This document shows positions 20,752 to 30,841 of a DNA stretch of 64,000 bases, piece after piece. The position numbers and the translations under genes were made by a program. Every line of letters begins with the position of its first letter. The stretch's first letter is position 1. The stretch comes from an uncultured Photobacterium sp. (GTDB lineage: Bacteria > Pseudomonadota > Gammaproteobacteria > Enterobacterales > Vibrionaceae), in NCBI GenBank assembly GCA_947039005.1, contig CAMQXY010000001.1, positions 1 to 64,000 on the forward strand. The letters run 5' to 3'. The notes under the pieces are model-generated. The model saw only the letters and a program-made list of their open reading frames with translations. It ran no database searches and was not told the origin of the DNA.

Positions 20752-20783
20752 AACAGCCTCTTTTATTAGGGGCTGTTTTTTAT
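20752..20783 (+). terminator. Terminator after pckA
   Basis: Nine-bp stem AACAGCCTC / GGGGCTGTT (20752-20760 with 20769-20777), loop TTTTATTA, followed by TTTTT. It lies 27 bp past the pckA stop. Confidence 0.88.
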
Positions 20784-20910
20784 CCCCCCCTCCACATTTC
20801 ATATTAACCTCCGTAATCAAAGTCCAAAACTCTTGCCAAAAAACGGTTTTTCCCCCACCCTCAACAAGCCATTATATTGATGTTATACCTTTCGCTTTCG
20901 AGGAGATTTT

Positions 20911-22935
20911 ATGCGACTACTTAGCAAATTAGCGCTTATTGTTGTGTTAATAGTCGTGGTGAGTTTGACGTCCATAATAGGATTATTACAAACACGTTAT
21001 AATGCACCGTTATTTAATTTTATCCTGACTCAGATTTCGCCTTATCACGTTTTTGCAAAAAAAATTGATTACGATATTCGCACCCCTTATCAAATCAAGT
21101 TTGAACATGTAGAGATCACCCAGCATCAACAGGTACTCGTTCAAGCTGATAGCATTCAATTATGGCTCACTGAACCAAGTTTAACAGACCACAAACTGGC
21201 ATTTGATGGGGTCCAAATAAATAATCTCACCTCAGTCAACATGCCATTATTAACCACGTTACCCCCACTAACTATTAAGCGATTAGTGCTTAATAACACT
21301 AACCTAGATACGCCTCAAGTTACGCTTAAAAATGGCTTAATCCAAATGGATAACTGGCAAACACCGACAGACAATACACCATGGTGGCAAAGTTTTAATG
21401 GTGATTTTCAAATGAGTGCTACCAGCCTTAACTGGCATCAATTACCGTTACAACAACTGTTAATCAATGCCAATAAACAAGGTCAACAATGGCACTTTAA
21501 TGGTATCTCTGCCCGTTGGCATACCGCAACGATCACCGCCCAAGCACAGCTCAATAATGATAATCACAATTTGACTATCGACCAACTCACCGTCAGTCAA
21601 TTTCGATTACAAGATCAACAATTACTCAATGATTGGCAGCAACAATTCACATCGCAGACAATGCCCTTTAAAACCATCATATTAAAACGCTTAGATGTGG
21701 TTAATAGCAGCATTGAATTACCGCAATGGGGAGCTGATGATATTAATTTATCGTTGGAGAATTGGCAGTGGCCACAAAACTATTGGCAGCAACAAAATAG
21801 TCGTTTGTCGTTCAGTGCCAGCCATGCGCAATGGCAGCAACTTAACTTTGAACAACCTTTAGCTGAATTACAATTTATGCCGCAACAAATTATCAGCCAT
21901 GGAATATCAGCACAAATACTGGATGGGTTTGTCCGTATTGATGGCTGGATAGATCCCCAACAATTATTTATCAGCGACTTAAAAGCCAATGGACTGAAAT
22001 GGTTTATCGATAAAGATTGGTCACAAACGTGGCAACAATGGCAGCAAAAATACACTGACATTATCGTCAAAAAACTCAATATTAATAATAGCCAAATCAC
22101 TTCATCAACATCGACAGTACCATTTCAACTCGCAGGGATTGATATTAATGCCCAAAATGCAGTGCTCAAGCAAAATAATCAGTGGGGATTATGGCAAGGG
22201 AATGTTGACGCTGACTTAGGCTTTGGCAGTATCAATCAAGTGGTTATAAACCAAGCTATTGCCACCATGCACAGTAACGCGGGCGAATGGCAATTAGATA
22301 AATTAGTGTTGCCGTTTAACCACGGCATGTTAAAAGCGCGAGCAAGAATTTCGCTCAATGATCCCCAGCGTCCATGGCAATTAACCATGATGGGTGACAC
22401 AGTACCAGCCCAAACCCTATCGCAATGGCTATCATTACCGCTACCACTAACAGGGGTTGTTGATACTCAAATCAAACTTCATGGTCAAGCGGGAACTAAG
22501 ACCGATTTTAAAACGCACTTAAATGGCACTGCTCACATCGATTTCCGCCAATTAGCATTAGCTAACATCACCCCTCAACAATTATTCGCCCAATGGCAAC
22601 AACCGCATTTCTCAGTGGCGAGTCCATTAGCCACATCACAGACAACATCATCGTTACCACTCACAGCTACACCGCTGACACTAACGGCACAAGATGGCAC
22701 CATCCAATTACCGCCCACGACAATCAGCGCTAACAATTTTGCGATTAAGCTTAATAGTCACTGGAACTTAGCCGATTATAAACAACAACAATTCCAACTT
22801 GAATTAACCACTGGTTGCCAACAACTGATCCGTTCATGGCATCAAGGTATTTCGACCGCCACGGTTGGTTCACCATGTACGGGTAAAACTAAATATGTGC
22901 CAGTAAACGTTGATGATACCGCTTTGCCACATTGA
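20911..22935 (+). CDS. AsmA-like inner-membrane-anchored protein
   Basis: A 674-residue protein with one N-terminal hydrophobic anchor (LALIVVLIVVVSLTSIIGLL) followed by a long periplasmic, beta-rich, Gln/Trp-rich region. The general layout and the C-terminal LPLPLTGVVDTQIKLHGQAG stretch resemble the AsmA/TamB group, which in E. coli are linked to outer-membrane biogenesis and phospholipid movement. The specific function is unknown; I give no symbol. A GAGGAG ribosome site precedes the ATG. Its last 94 bp overlap the 3' end of yiiD in the opposite orientation, so its C-terminal residues are encoded antisense to a conserved domain. Confidence 0.75.
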   Translation: MRLLSKLALIVVLIVVVSLTSIIGLLQTRYNAPLFNFILTQISPYHVFAKKIDYDIRTPYQIKFEHVEITQHQQVLVQADSIQLWLTEPSLTDHKLAFDGVQINNLTSVNMPLLTTLPPLTIKRLVLNNTNLDTPQVTLKNGLIQMDNWQTPTDNTPWWQSFNGDFQMSATSLNWHQLPLQQLLINANKQGQQWHFNGISARWHTATITAQAQLNNDNHNLTIDQLTVSQFRLQDQQLLNDWQQQFTSQTMPFKTIILKRLDVVNSSIELPQWGADDINLSLENWQWPQNYWQQQNSRLSFSASHAQWQQLNFEQPLAELQFMPQQIISHGISAQILDGFVRIDGWIDPQQLFISDLKANGLKWFIDKDWSQTWQQWQQKYTDIIVKKLNINNSQITSSTSTVPFQLAGIDINAQNAVLKQNNQWGLWQGNVDADLGFGSINQVVINQAIATMHSNAGEWQLDKLVLPFNHGMLKARARISLNDPQRPWQLTMMGDTVPAQTLSQWLSLPLPLTGVVDTQIKLHGQAGTKTDFKTHLNGTAHIDFRQLALANITPQQLFAQWQQPHFSVASPLATSQTTSSLPLTATPLTLTAQDGTIQLPPTTISANNFAIKLNSHWNLADYKQQQFQLELTTGCQQLIRSWHQGISTATVGSPCTGKTKYVPVNVDDTALPH

Positions 22936-23771
22936 ACATTAACATCAACCGTTACCCGCCCTTTACGCCCTTGAGTAATACGATCAAAATCACCGCGTAA
23001 ATGCTCAAGGGTGGTGACGGCAATTGGACGTTCAGTAACCGGGGCAGAATAACGAATATGGCTATCAACCAAAATAATATTACCTTGCAAGCCACGCTCT
23101 TTAAGTAACAGCCAAATAAAGCCCCATCCGGCTAAAGTTGCCATAGTAAAAATACTGCCGGCAAACATAAATTCATTCGGATTAAGGTTGGCATTAAACA
23201 GTGCACTGACTTCAAACCGGTACCCCGTATATTGATTGATCTTGATGCCCATTTTGTCACTAATGGGAATTTGGCTTTGCCATAACGTCTGTAATTCCTG
23301 ACACCATTGCGGCTGACGAGCAACATCCGTTAACGGCGGTAACAACTTAACCATTTGTTGATGCCGCATCGGACCATGCTCATCACTCAACTCACCACGA
23401 CTCTCAAAGCCATTTTTAAGATAAAACGGAATCGCCGCTTCACGGGCATTACACACTAAGCGTTTAGCACCGTCATAACGTGCCAATGATTCCAGAGCCA
23501 TTAATACCATTCCACCTAACCCTTGATGGCGCACTCCCGCATCAACCGCCATATAACGCACTTGTCCCTCATTATCAGGAGTAACATACACTCGCCCAAT
23601 CGCCACCACATTATCGTGACTATCGACTAACATTCGGTGAGCACTGACATCATCATAAGCATCACGCTCAGAGCCCAACGGCATTTGCCATGGCTGACGT
23701 AACATTTGCCAGCGAAAATGGTAATAACGGACAAACTGCTGCTCTGTTTGTGGGGTGACTAATCGAAACAT
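22842..23771 (-). CDS. yiiD: YiiD-like protein: GNAT acetyltransferase fused to a hotdog thioesterase domain
   Basis: A 309-residue two-domain protein. Residues 1-150 are a GNAT fold with the acetyl-CoA loop VRHQGLGGMVLMALE and the C-terminal FYLKNGFESRGEL. Residues 160-309 form a hotdog-fold domain (FNANLNPNEFMFAGSIFTMATLAGWG) like the YiiD C terminus. The biochemical role is not firmly known; a link to acyl-CoA/ACP chemistry is suggested by the fold. It is the third gene of yihY-dtd-yiiD, the same order as in E. coli. Its end overlaps the AsmA-like gene. Confidence 0.88.
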   Translation of the reverse strand: MFRLVTPQTEQQFVRYYHFRWQMLRQPWQMPLGSERDAYDDVSAHRMLVDSHDNVVAIGRVYVTPDNEGQVRYMAVDAGVRHQGLGGMVLMALESLARYDGAKRLVCNAREAAIPFYLKNGFESRGELSDEHGPMRHQQMVKLLPPLTDVARQPQWCQELQTLWQSQIPISDKMGIKINQYTGYRFEVSALFNANLNPNEFMFAGSIFTMATLAGWGFIWLLLKERGLQGNIILVDSHIRYSAPVTERPIAVTTLEHLRGDFDRITQGRKGRVTVDVNVQCGKAVSSTFTGTYLVLPVHGEPTVAVEIP

Positions 23772-23828
23772 GCATTCCCTCTCTCAATCGTCGACAGTTA
23801 TCGCACGCTCAATATGCGAATAGAATGG

Positions 23829-24266
23829 CTAGACCTGTAACCAAAACGTCACCGGACCATCATTGACCAGCGCGACTTTCATATCAGCCCCAAAGACACC
23901 TGTTTCGGTTACGATCGGTTGCGCCTTACATTGTTCGACAAAATATTGGTACAAGCGTTCCGCTTCAATCGGTGCAGCACCTACTGAAAATCCTGGACGC
24001 ATACCTTTTTTAGTATCAGCAGCCAATGTAAATTGTGATACCACTAACACGCTGCCGTTAGCTTGCTGAACATTAAGATTCATTTTATCGTCAGCATCGC
24101 TGAATATACGATATCCCAATACTTTATCGCGCAGCTTTTTCGCTTTGACTTCATCATCCCCTTTTTCGACCCCTAATAGCACCAATAAACCACTGCCAAT
24201 AGCACCGGTTACTTTACCCTCGACGGTAACACTGGCTTCACTCACCCGTTGAATTAGTGCAATCAT
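23829..24266 (-). CDS. dtd: Dtd, D-aminoacyl-tRNA deacylase
   Basis: Proofreading enzyme that hydrolyses D-amino acids (and glycine mischarged on tRNA-Ala) from tRNA. The 145-residue product has both family signatures, [10 protein letters not shown] (about 75-84) and [11 protein letters not shown] at the C terminus. The start codon shares a base with the yihY stop (TAATG), pointing to coupled translation. Confidence 0.97.
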   Translation of the reverse strand: MIALIQRVSEASVTVEGKVTGAIGSGLLVLLGVEKGDDEVKAKKLRDKVLGYRIFSDADDKMNLNVQQANGSVLVVSQFTLAADTKKGMRPGFSVGAAPIEAERLYQYFVEQCKAQPIVTETGVFGADMKVALVNDGPVTFWLQV

Positions 24267-25195
24267 TATTGTTCCTTGGTCGTTGTTAAATTATGGTCAC
24301 TATCTGTCACCGTTATTATTTTTTTTAGCGAAGATTGACTCTCATCCCAAAAACCACGTTCGCCTAAACTGGCAGTGATCTCTGCGCCAAGCAGCACAAT
24401 ACACCAACATAAATACACCCACACAAATAAAATAGGGATCACCGACAATGCGCCATAAATCATTTGATAGGAATGAAAATGCGCTAAGTAAATCACAAAA
24501 CCTTTTTTACTTAACTCAAATAAAACACTGCTACACAACGCGCCGATCAATGCATGTTTAAACTGTACTTTACAATTAGGCACTAACGCATAAAGCAATA
24601 AAAATGCCAAGCCCGACATCATTGACGGCAACCATTGTAATGACTGCTGTACCACCCCATGCAATGTTTGATGATCAAGTAATGCCAATGATCCTAAATA
24701 TGAACTCAATGCAATACTAGAACCCAATAGAATAGGACCTAAAGTGAGAATCATCCAATACACTGCCAATGAGATTATCCAACGGCGTTTTTTCTTTACT
24801 CGCCAAATATAACTCAACGACTTATCAATCGAGGAAATAAGCATCATTGCTACCACAAATAATGCCCCAATCCCCACTACCGTCATTTTACCCGCATTAG
24901 CAACAAACTCATTAAGATACGTCGTTACTACAGCGCCAGCAGCAGGTACAAAATTGGTGATAACAAACTGTTGTACTTGGGTACCTACGCCAGCAAAAGC
25001 TGGAATCGCAGATAATGCAGACACCACCACGGTTAATAACGGCACTAATGACAATAAAGTCACATAAGCCATTGATCCTGCGGTGACCGTTAAACGGTCA
25101 TGATTCACACGCTGGATTAAATAGCTGAAATATTCCATGATTCGCGGCAACCGTTGCCACAGCACAAGTTTCACAGGTTGTTTTTTGTCAGCCAT
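24266..25195 (-). CDS. yihY: YihY, BrkB-family inner-membrane protein
   Basis: A 309-residue polytopic protein of the YihY/BrkB family (once annotated as ribonuclease BN in error); function unknown. Hydrophobic segments are visible at about 45-65 ([21 protein letters not shown]), 105-125, 145-165, 190-210, 220-240 and 250-275, giving about six membrane helices. The signature [19 protein letters not shown] is typical. The C-terminal tail is polar. It is first in yihY-dtd-yiiD and divergent from a DUF2959 lipoprotein gene. Confidence 0.9.
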   Translation of the reverse strand: MADKKQPVKLVLWQRLPRIMEYFSYLIQRVNHDRLTVTAGSMAYVTLLSLVPLLTVVVSALSAIPAFAGVGTQVQQFVITNFVPAAGAVVTTYLNEFVANAGKMTVVGIGALFVVAMMLISSIDKSLSYIWRVKKKRRWIISLAVYWMILTLGPILLGSSIALSSYLGSLALLDHQTLHGVVQQSLQWLPSMMSGLAFLLLYALVPNCKVQFKHALIGALCSSVLFELSKKGFVIYLAHFHSYQMIYGALSVIPILFVWVYLCWCIVLLGAEITASLGERGFWDESQSSLKKIITVTDSDHNLTTTKEQ

Positions 25196-25341
25196 AATAG
25201 AATGTTGTACCTATAGTTATGGAAAACAGCCATGCGAACATTACATGCTGTACTCGCCTTTTATTCATCAAGATCGTTACCTTAGCACGCCATGGTAATG
25301 TCATTAGTTGTTATTTTTCATGCCTCACCAAGGAGCAAAAC

Positions 25342-25980
25342 ATGCCTTATTTTATTGCGATATTTTTAAGTGTTAGCCTACTTTCAGGCTGTCAAACAGC
25401 CTATTATTCGGCGATGGAAAAAGTCGGCGTTTATAAACGCGATATCATGGTCGATCGGGTTGAAGATGCGAACCAAGCCCAACAAAACGCCCAAAAACAA
25501 TTTACCAGCGCCCTTGAAGGTCTAAAAGCACTGAATCAATTTGATGGTGGAGAGCTTGAATCCGCTTATCAAGATATTGATAGCCAATATCAACGTAGTG
25601 AAGCGGCAGTTAATAACGTTAATGATCGCATTGCAGCGATTGAAGATGTGGCGAATGCGATGTTTGATGAATGGCAACAGGAACTGTCATTGTATAAAAG
25701 CGCGACCCTCAAACGAGATAGCCAACGTAAATTACAAACCACAAAAGCCTCTTACAATAAAATGTTAACCGCCATGAAACGCGCTGAGAAGAAGATGGAG
25801 CCGGTTTTAGATACTTTACGTGATAACACCCTTTATTTGAAACATAACCTCAATGCAGCTGCTATCGGCTCGCTCCAAGGGCAATTTAATTCACTACAAA
25901 CCGAGATTTCTCATGCTATTCGGGATATGAACCACGCCATTGCTGAATCAAATCGCTTTATTGGTCATTTGAAAAAGTAA
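25342..25980 (+). CDS. DUF2959-family lipoprotein
   Basis: A 212-residue predicted lipoprotein. I start it at ATG 25342 with AAGGAG upstream; a longer frame back to 25219 has no family support. The signal MPYFIAIFLSVSLLSGC ends in a lipobox LLSG|C, with Gln at +2, so outer-membrane location is likely. The rest is helical and coiled-coil-like, rich in Ala, Gln, Glu and Lys. The DUF2959 assignment is from memory of MEKVGVYKRDIMVDRVEDA-type sequence. Function unknown. Confidence 0.85.
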   Translation: MPYFIAIFLSVSLLSGCQTAYYSAMEKVGVYKRDIMVDRVEDANQAQQNAQKQFTSALEGLKALNQFDGGELESAYQDIDSQYQRSEAAVNNVNDRIAAIEDVANAMFDEWQQELSLYKSATLKRDSQRKLQTTKASYNKMLTAMKRAEKKMEPVLDTLRDNTLYLKHNLNAAAIGSLQGQFNSLQTEISHAIRDMNHAIAESNRFIGHLKK

Positions 25981-26008
25981 TCGGCACTTATTACGATGAT
26001 CTAACCAT

Positions 26009-26041
26009 AAAAAAAGAGCTAACAGGGTTAGCTCTTTTTTT
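26009..26041 (+). terminator. Terminator after the DUF2959 gene
   Basis: Fifteen-bp perfect stem, AAAAAAAGAGCTAAC with GTTAGCTCTTTTTTT, around a 3-nt loop, ending in a T run. It can work on both strands. Confidence 0.9.
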
Positions 26042-26089
26042 GGTCTCGAAAATGTAGTCTCAAGAAGGTTCTCATACCCCCAGATACAA

Positions 26090-26121
26090 CAATCCCCCGC
26101 TTGTTGCCAAGCGAGGGATTG
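26090..26121 (-). terminator. Hairpin downstream of typA
   Basis: Fourteen-bp stem (26090-26103 with 26108-26121), loop TTGC on the plus strand. On the minus-strand RNA it is fully paired with one G-U, while the plus strand has a C/A mismatch, so it looks built for typA. The U-tract is poor. Confidence 0.65.
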
Positions 26122-26147
26122 TATTAGTAAGCTTCAGCTAGGGGTAA

Positions 26148-27977
26148 TTACTTACCGCCACGACCTGCGCGCTTACGATCGTTTTCAGTAAGAAGTTTCT
26201 TACGGATACGAATGCTTTCTGGTGTTACTTCTACTAGCTCGTCATCATCGATGAATTCTAGAGCTTGCTCAAGTGTGTACTTGATTGCAGGAGAAAGCGT
26301 TTGTGCTTCATCTGTACCAGATGCACGAACGTTTGTTAGCTGCTTACCACGTAGACAGTTGATAGTTAGATCGTTTGCACGGTTATGAATACCGATGATC
26401 TGACCTTCATATACTTCGTCACCGTGCTCAGAGAACAGACGGCCACGCTCTTGTAGGTTGAATAGCGAGTAAGTTACCGCTTTACCAGTACCGTTAGAGA
26501 TCAATACGCCGTTAGCACGTTGACCGATAGTACCGCCCTTGTGAGGACCGTAGTGATCAAACGTATGGTAGATAAGACCAGAACCAGAAGTCATTGTTAG
26601 GAATTCTGTTTGGAAACCGATAAGACCACGAGAAGGCATCATAAAGTCCATGCGAACACGGCCTTTACCATCTGGTGCCATATCTTTTAGCTCACCCTTA
26701 CGGATACCGATTTTCTCCATTACACTACCTTGATGCTCTTCAACCACATCGATAGTTACAACTTCAAACGGTTCCATTAGCTTACCATCTTCTTCTTTGA
26801 TGATAACTTCTGGGCGAGATACTGCTAGCTCGTAACCTTCACGACGCATGTTTTCAATCAGGATAGATAGGTGAAGTTCACCACGGCCTGAAACACGGAA
26901 ACGGTCTGGACTGTCAGTTTCTTCAACGCGCAATGCTACGTTGTGTACTAATTCTTTTTGTAGACGCTCAAGGATGTTACGTGAAGTAACATACTTACCT
27001 TCTTTACCAGCAAACGGAGAAGTGTTTACTTGGAAAGTCATCGTTACAGTTGGTTCATCAACAGACAATGGAACCAATGCTTCAACAGTGTTTACGTCAC
27101 AAATAGTGTCAGAAATCTTAAGCTCGCCAAGACCTGTGATTGCAACGATGTCACCCGCTTTCGCTTCAGTAACTTCGTGACGCTCAAGACCTAGGTAACC
27201 TAGAACTGTACCTACTTTACCGTTACGCTTAGTACCGTCAGCACCAATAATAGTTACTTGTTGGTTAGGAGTAACAGTACCGCGAGCGATACGAGCAACA
27301 CCGATAACACCAACGTAAGAGCTGTAATCTAACTGAGAGATTTGCATCTGTAGTGGGCCATCAACGTCAACAAATGGTGCAGCAACGTTATCAACAACAG
27401 CTTGGAACAATGGTTCCATGTTCTCGCCAACTTCGCCTTCTGTCATTGTTGCCCAACCGTTTAGCGCTGATGCGTAAACAGTTGTGAAATCTAGTTGCTC
27501 GTCAGTTGCGCCTAGGTTGTCGAATAGGTCAAAAATTTGATCCATTACCCACTCAGGACGTGCACCTGGACGGTCAATCTTGTTGATTACAACGATTGGC
27601 TTAAGACCGTATGCGAACGCTTTTTGCGTTACGAAACGTGTTTGAGGCATTGGGCCATCAACCGCGTCAACGATCAGTAATACAGAGTCAACCATAGACA
27701 TGATACGCTCAACTTCACCACCGAAGTCTGCGTGTCCAGGGGTGTCTACGATATTGATGCGGTAGTCATTCCAATTAATTGCTGTGTTCTTAGCAAGAAT
27801 GGTAATGCCACGCTCTTTTTCGATATCGTTAGAATCCATAACACGTTCTTCGGCTTCGCCGCGACCCTCTAACGTGCCAGATTGCTGTAGAAGTTTATCA
27901 ACCAGGGTAGTTTTACCGTGGTCAACGTGAGCAATAATTGCGATATTTCTTAAGTTATCGATCGATTGATTAGACAT
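26148..27977 (-). CDS. typA: BipA/TypA, translational GTPase
   Basis: Ribosome-binding GTPase related to EF-G, needed for 50S assembly at low temperature and for stress and virulence responses. I start it at ATG 27977 ([24 protein letters not shown]); an in-frame GTG at 27992 adds five residues and cannot be excluded. The product is 609 residues. Motifs: G1 AHVDHGKT, G2 RGITI, G3 DTPGHADF, G4 NKID and a C-terminal domain ending ITLE-like [20 protein letters not shown]. Divergent from glnA across a 600-bp region. Confidence 0.96.
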   Translation of the reverse strand: MSNQSIDNLRNIAIIAHVDHGKTTLVDKLLQQSGTLEGRGEAEERVMDSNDIEKERGITILAKNTAINWNDYRINIVDTPGHADFGGEVERIMSMVDSVLLIVDAVDGPMPQTRFVTQKAFAYGLKPIVVINKIDRPGARPEWVMDQIFDLFDNLGATDEQLDFTTVYASALNGWATMTEGEVGENMEPLFQAVVDNVAAPFVDVDGPLQMQISQLDYSSYVGVIGVARIARGTVTPNQQVTIIGADGTKRNGKVGTVLGYLGLERHEVTEAKAGDIVAITGLGELKISDTICDVNTVEALVPLSVDEPTVTMTFQVNTSPFAGKEGKYVTSRNILERLQKELVHNVALRVEETDSPDRFRVSGRGELHLSILIENMRREGYELAVSRPEVIIKEEDGKLMEPFEVVTIDVVEEHQGSVMEKIGIRKGELKDMAPDGKGRVRMDFMMPSRGLIGFQTEFLTMTSGSGLIYHTFDHYGPHKGGTIGQRANGVLISNGTGKAVTYSLFNLQERGRLFSEHGDEVYEGQIIGIHNRANDLTINCLRGKQLTNVRASGTDEAQTLSPAIKYTLEQALEFIDDDELVEVTPESIRIRKKLLTENDRKRAGRGGK

Positions 27978-28378
27978 TAGTTTCAGATTCACTCAGAACA
28001 TGCAGCGTCTTAATAGAGGCTACTTGATTAAAAAAACGGCTCATAATTTAACAGATTTTACGCCAAAACCCACGGAATATGTGATTTATATCACCAGCTT
28101 TTTTCTCGATTGGCTCTAGAGCCGCATTTTTACTCACTTTTTTAGCTATTTTTATTTTTTTGAACCTACAAATTCATACGTTAAATAAGTCTAAATTGAC
28201 CAAAAATGCGATCTTCATCACTTTTTGATACCTACTTAATCGCCATTAATTAGCAATAAAATACGTAATTATCATCTTGATGGATTGACAATATTTTGCC
28301 CCATCACCATAGTAGAGTGACTATTAAAAGACTGAATGCATTGAGATATGTTTCATCAATTTATGCATCAACCATAAT
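27978..28378. other. typA-glnA intergenic region, upstream half
   Basis: About 400 bp of AT-rich DNA between the typA start and the first NtrC site. It holds the typA promoter and probably a sigma-70 promoter for glnA. No gene or RNA is recognised. An open frame beginning at 28378 overlaps the regulatory sites and is not considered real. Confidence 0.4.
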
Positions 28379-28416
28379 TGCACCACAATAGTGCAAGCGT
28401 TCACCGAAATAGTGCA
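28379..28416 (+). promoter_or_regulatory. Two NtrC-type enhancer sites upstream of glnA
   Basis: NtrC sites follow GCAC-N7-GTGC. A perfect one is at 28380-28394 (GCAC CACAATA GTGC). A second, TCAC-N7-GTGC, is at 28401-28415, exactly 21 bp (two helical turns) downstream. They lie roughly 90-125 bp upstream of the start predicted from the sigma-54 promoter. Confidence 0.85.
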
Positions 28417-28478
28417 AATCAGGATAGGAAAAAGTTCCAAAAACGCTGTAAACGCGCATTTTTAGGGACTTTTAAAAG

Positions 28479-28495
28479 TTGGCATGGTTTTCGCT
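28479..28495 (+). promoter_or_regulatory. Sigma-54 promoter of glnA
   Basis: TTGGCATGGTTTTCGCT matches the -24/-12 element, with the obligatory GG (28481-28482), 10 bp, then GC (28493-28494). Predicted start near 28506, about 72 nt before the glnA ATG. Together with the NtrC sites it means nitrogen-limited activation. Confidence 0.88.
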
Positions 28496-28577
28496 TTAAT
28501 ACTTTTAGATTCGCTTATCACAGTATGAGCACAAAGTTTGCGGCCATCGCCCTAAATAACACCGGAGGTTACTCAAG

Positions 28578-29987
28578 ATGTCAGTTGAAAACGTACTAGC
28601 ACTGATCCAGGAAAATGAAGTTAAGTTTATTGACCTACGTTTTACCGATACCAAAGGTAAAGAGCAACACATCACTATCCCTTCTCATCAAATCGATGCA
28701 GATTTCTTTGAAGAAGGTAAAATGTTTGATGGCTCTTCAGTTGCAGGCTGGAAAGGCATTAATGAATCAGACATGGTAATGATGCCTGATGCAGCGAGTG
28801 CGGTACTTGACCCATTTACTGAAGATGCAACTCTAAACATTCGTTGTGATATTCTTGAGCCAGCAACAATGCAAGGCTACGATCGCGACCCTCGCTCAAT
28901 CGCTAAACGCGCAGAAGAATTCATGCGTGCTGCCGGTTTTGCTGACAATGTATTAGTTGGCCCTGAGCCAGAGTTCTTCTTATTTGATGACGTTAGATTC
29001 AATACTGATATGTCAGGTTCATTCTTTAAGATTGACGACATTGAAGCAGCATGGAATAGCGGCACTAAAATCGAAGGTGGTAACAAAGGTCACCGTCCAG
29101 GTGTTAAAGGCGGTTATTTCCCAGTAGCACCTGTTGATTCATCACAAGATATTCGTTCTGCAATGTGTTTGATCATGGAAGAGATGGGACTTGTTGTTGA
29201 AGCTCACCACCATGAAGTCGCAACGGCAGGCCAAAACGAAATCGCAACCCGTTTCAATACCCTAACCAATAAAGCTGATGAAATTCAGATTTATAAATAT
29301 GTGGTTCATAACGTTGCTCACGCATTTGGTAAAACTGCGACCTTTATGCCAAAACCACTAGTGGGTGATAACGGCTCAGGTATGCACGTCCACATGTCAC
29401 TAGCAAAAGACGGTGTAAACCTATTTGCGGGTGATAAGTACGGCGGTCTTTCAGAGATGGCACTGTTCTACATTGGCGGTATTATCAAGCACGCACGTGC
29501 AATCAATGCCTTTGCTAACCCAGCAACGAACTCATACAAGCGTCTAGTCCCTGGCTATGAAGCACCTGTTATGCTGGCTTACTCAGCCCGTAACCGTTCT
29601 GCATCAATCCGTATTCCAGTGGTTCCAAGTCCAAAAGCACGTCGTATCGAAGTACGCTTTGGTGATCCAGCAGCGAACCCATACCTAGCCTTTGCAGCAA
29701 TGCTAATGGCTGGCCTTGACGGTATCGCTAATAAGATCCACCCAGGCGAAGCGATGGATAAAGACTTGTATGACCTACCAGCAGAAGAAGCAGCTGAGAT
29801 TCCAAAAGTAGCCGAGTCACTACAAGGTGCACTACAAGCGCTTGACGAAGATCGTGAATTCTTAACTTCTGGTGGTGTATTCTCTGACGACTTTATTGAT
29901 TCTTACATCACGCTAAAATCGCAAGATGTAGAAAAAATCAATATGGCTGTGCACCCATTAGAGTTTGAACTTTACTACTCTGTTTAA
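28578..29987 (+). CDS. glnA: GlnA, glutamine synthetase type I
   Basis: Makes glutamine from glutamate, ammonia and ATP; a dodecamer regulated by adenylylation. The 469-residue product carries GSM-type motifs: the [17 protein letters not shown] loop, the metal/ATP site [23 protein letters not shown] and the adenylylation tyrosine in DLYDLP (near residue 397). GGAGG ribosome site upstream. It is followed by a terminator, a DUF4124 gene and glnL-glnG. Confidence 0.98.
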   Translation: MSVENVLALIQENEVKFIDLRFTDTKGKEQHITIPSHQIDADFFEEGKMFDGSSVAGWKGINESDMVMMPDAASAVLDPFTEDATLNIRCDILEPATMQGYDRDPRSIAKRAEEFMRAAGFADNVLVGPEPEFFLFDDVRFNTDMSGSFFKIDDIEAAWNSGTKIEGGNKGHRPGVKGGYFPVAPVDSSQDIRSAMCLIMEEMGLVVEAHHHEVATAGQNEIATRFNTLTNKADEIQIYKYVVHNVAHAFGKTATFMPKPLVGDNGSGMHVHMSLAKDGVNLFAGDKYGGLSEMALFYIGGIIKHARAINAFANPATNSYKRLVPGYEAPVMLAYSARNRSASIRIPVVPSPKARRIEVRFGDPAANPYLAFAAMLMAGLDGIANKIHPGEAMDKDLYDLPAEEAAEIPKVAESLQGALQALDEDREFLTSGGVFSDDFIDSYITLKSQDVEKINMAVHPLEFELYYSV

Positions 29988-30019
29988 GTAATAATTTAAT
30001 TACTTAACAACAAAGATTT

Positions 30020-30046
30020 AGGCCTGCTTCACACGCAGGTCTTTTT
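30020..30046 (+). terminator. Terminator after glnA
   Basis: Stem AGGCCTGC / GCAGGTCT (one G-U) around TTCACAC, then TTTTT. It lies 33 bp after the glnA stop and would separate most glnA mRNA from glnL-glnG. Confidence 0.82.
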
Positions 30047-30121
30047 GATCTTGCGCCCCTAGAAAAAGCAGTAACAATAAAGGACTTATTGACCATGAAG
30101 GTCTTGGCGGAGAGTTAACGG

Positions 30122-30697
30122 ATGAGACTCATTGATCTGGCATCAATACTGCTATTTGCAACAACAGCTAGCACCGCGGTAGCAACAACGATCTACTCTT
30201 GGACTGATGATAATGGCGTGGTTCATTTTAGTGATACCCCTGGTACACCACAAGCCAGCACTGTTGAACTTTCAATTACCGAAGTACAAAAAAATATTCA
30301 ACAAACCGTAATCGATATCAACCAAGCTGACAATGTGGAACTCATATCAATAACCACAACAGCCGAACCCCCACTCCCCACAGCAACCATCAGCCTATTA
30401 GCCCCTGTGCACCAACAAACTATTCGCAGTAACGACGGTGACATTAAAGTACGCGCGGTAAGCAACCGTAAACTCAATAGCAAATTACAGGCTCAATTAG
30501 TTATCGATGGTCGAGTCTATGGCTCTCCTCAAACGATCTTAACCTGGCAGCTAACCAATATCGATCGCGGTAGTCATCAACTTCAAATCCAATTACTTAA
30601 AAATGGCAAGATCCTTGCTTCATCTGAAAGTATTACGGTTTATTTACATCGCGTCTCACAGGCTCGTCCTAAAAACAGCCCAATTCAGCCCCGTTAA
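30122..30697 (+). CDS. DUF4124-domain periplasmic protein between glnA and glnL
   Basis: A 191-residue protein with a Sec signal (MRLIDLASILLFATTASTAVA) and a DUF4124 domain beginning IYSWTDDNGVVHFSDTPG, a motif found in many small secreted proteins of gammaproteobacteria. The rest (about 85-175) looks like a beta-sandwich domain (SLLAPVHQQTIRSNDGDIKV). Function unknown. Its position inside the gln locus is typical of Vibrionaceae as I remember it and suggests, but does not show, nitrogen-linked expression. Confidence 0.82.
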   Translation: MRLIDLASILLFATTASTAVATTIYSWTDDNGVVHFSDTPGTPQASTVELSITEVQKNIQQTVIDINQADNVELISITTTAEPPLPTATISLLAPVHQQTIRSNDGDIKVRAVSNRKLNSKLQAQLVIDGRVYGSPQTILTWQLTNIDRGSHQLQIQLLKNGKILASSESITVYLHRVSQARPKNSPIQPR

Positions 30698-30750
30698 CGC
30701 CTATTTACAATAAATCCTGCCTGTTTGCGGTTAAACCGAGTACACTTCAA

Positions 30751-30780
30751 TGCACCAAATTGGTGCGTTAACTTGGTGCA
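30751..30780 (+). promoter_or_regulatory. NtrC operator(s) upstream of glnL
   Basis: TGCACCAAATTGGTGCG (30751-30767) contains a perfect GCAC-N7-GTGC palindrome at 30752-30766. A second overlapping match, GCGT-N7-GTGC, is at 30765-30779. In E. coli a comparable site lets phosphorylated NtrC repress glnL-glnG from its own promoter. The sites are 62-90 bp before glnL. Confidence 0.8.
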
Positions 30781-30841
30781 TTAACTAATAACAACTTGTG
30801 TGTACAGACACTGACTATCTTTTGCTTAGCTATCGATAAGG

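Noticed and set aside
28378..28599. A 73-residue frame before glnA
   Set aside because: It covers the NtrC sites and the sigma-54 promoter and has a composition typical of noncoding DNA.
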